Assembly (NCBI GenBank): GCA_003168265.1
Contig: PMSV01000001.1
Location: 30,672 to 94,671 of the forward strand
Direction: 5' to 3'
Source of the DNA: Chitinophagaceae bacterium
GTDB lineage: Bacteria; Bacteroidota; Bacteroidia; Chitinophagales; Chitinophagaceae
Length of the DNA stretch: 64,000 nucleotides
The notes beneath the pieces are model-generated. The model did no database searches. It was not told where the DNA came from and saw only the letters and a list, made by a program, of their open reading frames with translations. Position 1 is the first letter of the stretch; each line of letters opens with the position of its first letter. Position numbers and translations under genes: made by a program. This document shows, one piece after another, positions 63,035 through 64,000 of this stretch.

Positions 63035-63840
63035 CGTAGCAGATCCTCCATATTCCGGTCATTATCGATCTTACCTTTGGCTTCGAGCATCCGCATATCC
63101 TTTGCATCCTGAAGGAATTCGGAAGCAAATATGAATTTATTCAGCTTCTCATTTTTGTTGAAAATGATCTCCTTGTTATTGCCCTCCCATTCCTTCAGGC
63201 CCTGGTACATATAAATGATATGATCCCCGATCTCCATCACGCTGTTCATGTCATGGGTGTTGACCACCGTAGTGATATTATATTCCAATGTGATTTCCTT
63301 GATCAGTTTATCGATCAGCAGGGAGGTCTGAGGGTCCAGCCCAGAATTGGGTTCATCGCAGAAAAGATATTTGGGATTGAGTACGATGGCGCGGGCGATA
63401 CCCACCCTCTTCTTCATGCCACCGCTAAGCTCTGCAGGAAATTTATCATTAACGTCTTTCAAGTTGACTCTTTGCAATACCTCATTCACCCGGCTCAGTT
63501 TTTGTTCAGGTGTATTCTCAGTAAACATGTCCAGCGGAAACGTGATATTCTGTTCCACGGTCATGCTGTCGAAGAGCGCCGAGCCCTGGAAAAGCATGCC
63601 GATCTGTTGACGCAGCATCTTTCTTTCCTCTTCATTCATAGCGGTAAAACTCTGACCACTATATTCAATATCGCCGCTGTCCGGTTCAAAAAGCCCAACG
63701 AGGCATTTCATGAGCACGGTCTTGCCGCTTCCGCTGGTCCCGATGATCAAATTGCATTTACCCGCCTCCAGGCGGGCGCTAACCCCATTGATGACCATCC
63801 TGTCTCCAAAGCCCTTTTTAAGATCCTTTATTTCAATCAT
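63031..63840 (-). CDS. mlaF: Mla-type ABC transporter ATP-binding protein
   Basis: 269 aa from the ATG at 63840 (MIEIKDLKKGF). Walker A IIGTSGSGKTVLMKCLVG, Q-loop GMLFQGSALFDSMTVEQNI, signature LSGGMKKRVGIARAIV, Walker B YLFCDEPNSGLDPQTSLLID, H-loop VVNTHDMNS. The sequence is that of MlaF/Ttg2A ATPases, which power phospholipid movement between the outer and inner membrane in the Mla system. The partner MlaE-like permease ends just upstream at the window edge. The ATG overlaps the end (TGA) of a permease-tail-like frame. Confidence 0.88.
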   Translation of the reverse strand: MIEIKDLKKGFGDRMVINGVSARLEAGKCNLIIGTSGSGKTVLMKCLVGLFEPDSGDIEYSGQSFTAMNEEERKMLRQQIGMLFQGSALFDSMTVEQNITFPLDMFTENTPEQKLSRVNEVLQRVNLKDVNDKFPAELSGGMKKRVGIARAIVLNPKYLFCDEPNSGLDPQTSLLIDKLIKEITLEYNITTVVNTHDMNSVMEIGDHIIYMYQGLKEWEGNNKEIIFNKNEKLNKFIFASEFLQDAKDMRMLEAKGKIDNDRNMEDLLR

Positions 63841-63866
63841 GTTCTTTTTTGTTTGACAGCTCCTTT

Positions 63867-63999
63867 CAATAAGAGCGCAGCCAGTAAATAATCCGCAAAT
63901 AGGATTATGACGCAGCTCATGTGCTTGCACGCCCAATCTCCAATGCACCACCACTTACAATAACACCGCTGCCAGTATATAATCCGCGAATAGGATCAT
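63867..63999 (-). repeat. Diverged direct repeat of the permease tail, 91-bp period
   Basis: Two 42-bp copies at 63999-63958 and 63908-63867 (minus strand) match at about 36 of 42 positions. They encode MILFADYILAAVLL and IILFADYLLAALLL. The period is not a multiple of three, so the second copy is in a different frame. Most of the differences are silent or conservative. Confidence 0.75.
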
Positions 64000-64000
64000 G
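63955..64000 (-). CDS. C-terminal end of an MlaE-like permease (runs off the right edge)
   Basis: From the window edge the minus strand reads MILFADYILAAVLL then TAA at 63957-63955, matching the last transmembrane helix of MlaE-type permeases. Only 14 codons are visible. The next gene is the MlaF-like ATPase, the usual order for this system. A second, diverged copy of the tail lies between the two genes and continues as LLLKGAVKQKRT to a TGA overlapping the mlaF start. Confidence 0.55.
   Translation of the reverse strand, partial: MILFADYILAAVLL

Noticed and set aside
1..64000. CRISPR arrays, prophage, insertion sequences or retron/CBASS-type defence operons
   Set aside because: No regularly spaced repeats, transposases, integrases, phage structural genes, reverse transcriptase or nucleotidyltransferase-effector pairs were recognised in the window.

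Overview
The window looks like chromosome of a Bacteroidota bacterium, most likely in or near the Chitinophagaceae. The evidence is two secreted proteins ending in type IX secretion (T9SS) type A sorting domains, LytS-type kinase/LytTR regulator pairs, the families DUF4288, DUF4293 and DUF5723, several TAnnTTTG-like -7 promoter boxes, weak Shine-Dalgarno sequences and occasional TTG starts. No rRNA, complete tRNA, CRISPR array, insertion sequence or prophage was seen, so this is mostly vertically inherited chromosome with a few accessory spots.

Layout, left to right. 1-4.7 kb: the 5' end of upp (minus strand), anmK, then a minus-strand cluster LiaF-like membrane protein / DUF4288 / sensor kinase / LytTR regulator that looks like an envelope-stress module. 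5-14.7 kb: a lipoprotein and a giant (about 2,790 aa) repeat-rich T9SS surface protein. 14.7-21.5 kb: a minus-strand TolC / RND pump / adaptor efflux operon, with the decayed remains of an OmpR-type response regulator just downstream. 21.9-26.4 kb: another T9SS protein, a ParD/ParE toxin-antitoxin pair with a perfect palindrome in front, adenine deaminase and a LolA-like secreted protein. 26.4-33.8 kb: a candidate small RNA, a MutS-like ATPase, a dihydroorotase-family protein with an altered metal motif, a Wzi-like outer-membrane protein, decayed coding sequence, a lone receiver protein and pyruvate dehydrogenase E2.

33.9-42.5 kb is the most interesting block: nine closely packed plus-strand genes for APS kinase, a Wzx/MATE-type flippase, a PAPS sulfotransferase, a UbiA prenyltransferase, a type III polyketide synthase, a methyltransferase, an FAD oxidoreductase, a DUF5723 outer-membrane protein and a CoA-binding protein. 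Together they could supply activated sulfate, make and tailor an aromatic polyketide (perhaps prenylated and sulfated), and move a product to the envelope. The product is unknown.

42.7-60.3 kb is mainly housekeeping: YkuK-like protein, EngB GTPase, an ECF sigma factor, UvrA, GlyA, a sugar nucleotidyltransferase, a nitronate monooxygenase-like enzyme, a NatAB-like ABC exporter, RlmN, a Spy-like His-rich protein and two pseudouridine synthases. 60.5-64 kb holds an unusual GYF-receiver-membrane-periplasmic fusion protein, an AT-rich gene that appears frameshifted at its 5' end, and an Mla-type ABC ATPase preceded by the tail of its permease, which carries a diverged 91-bp-period duplication.
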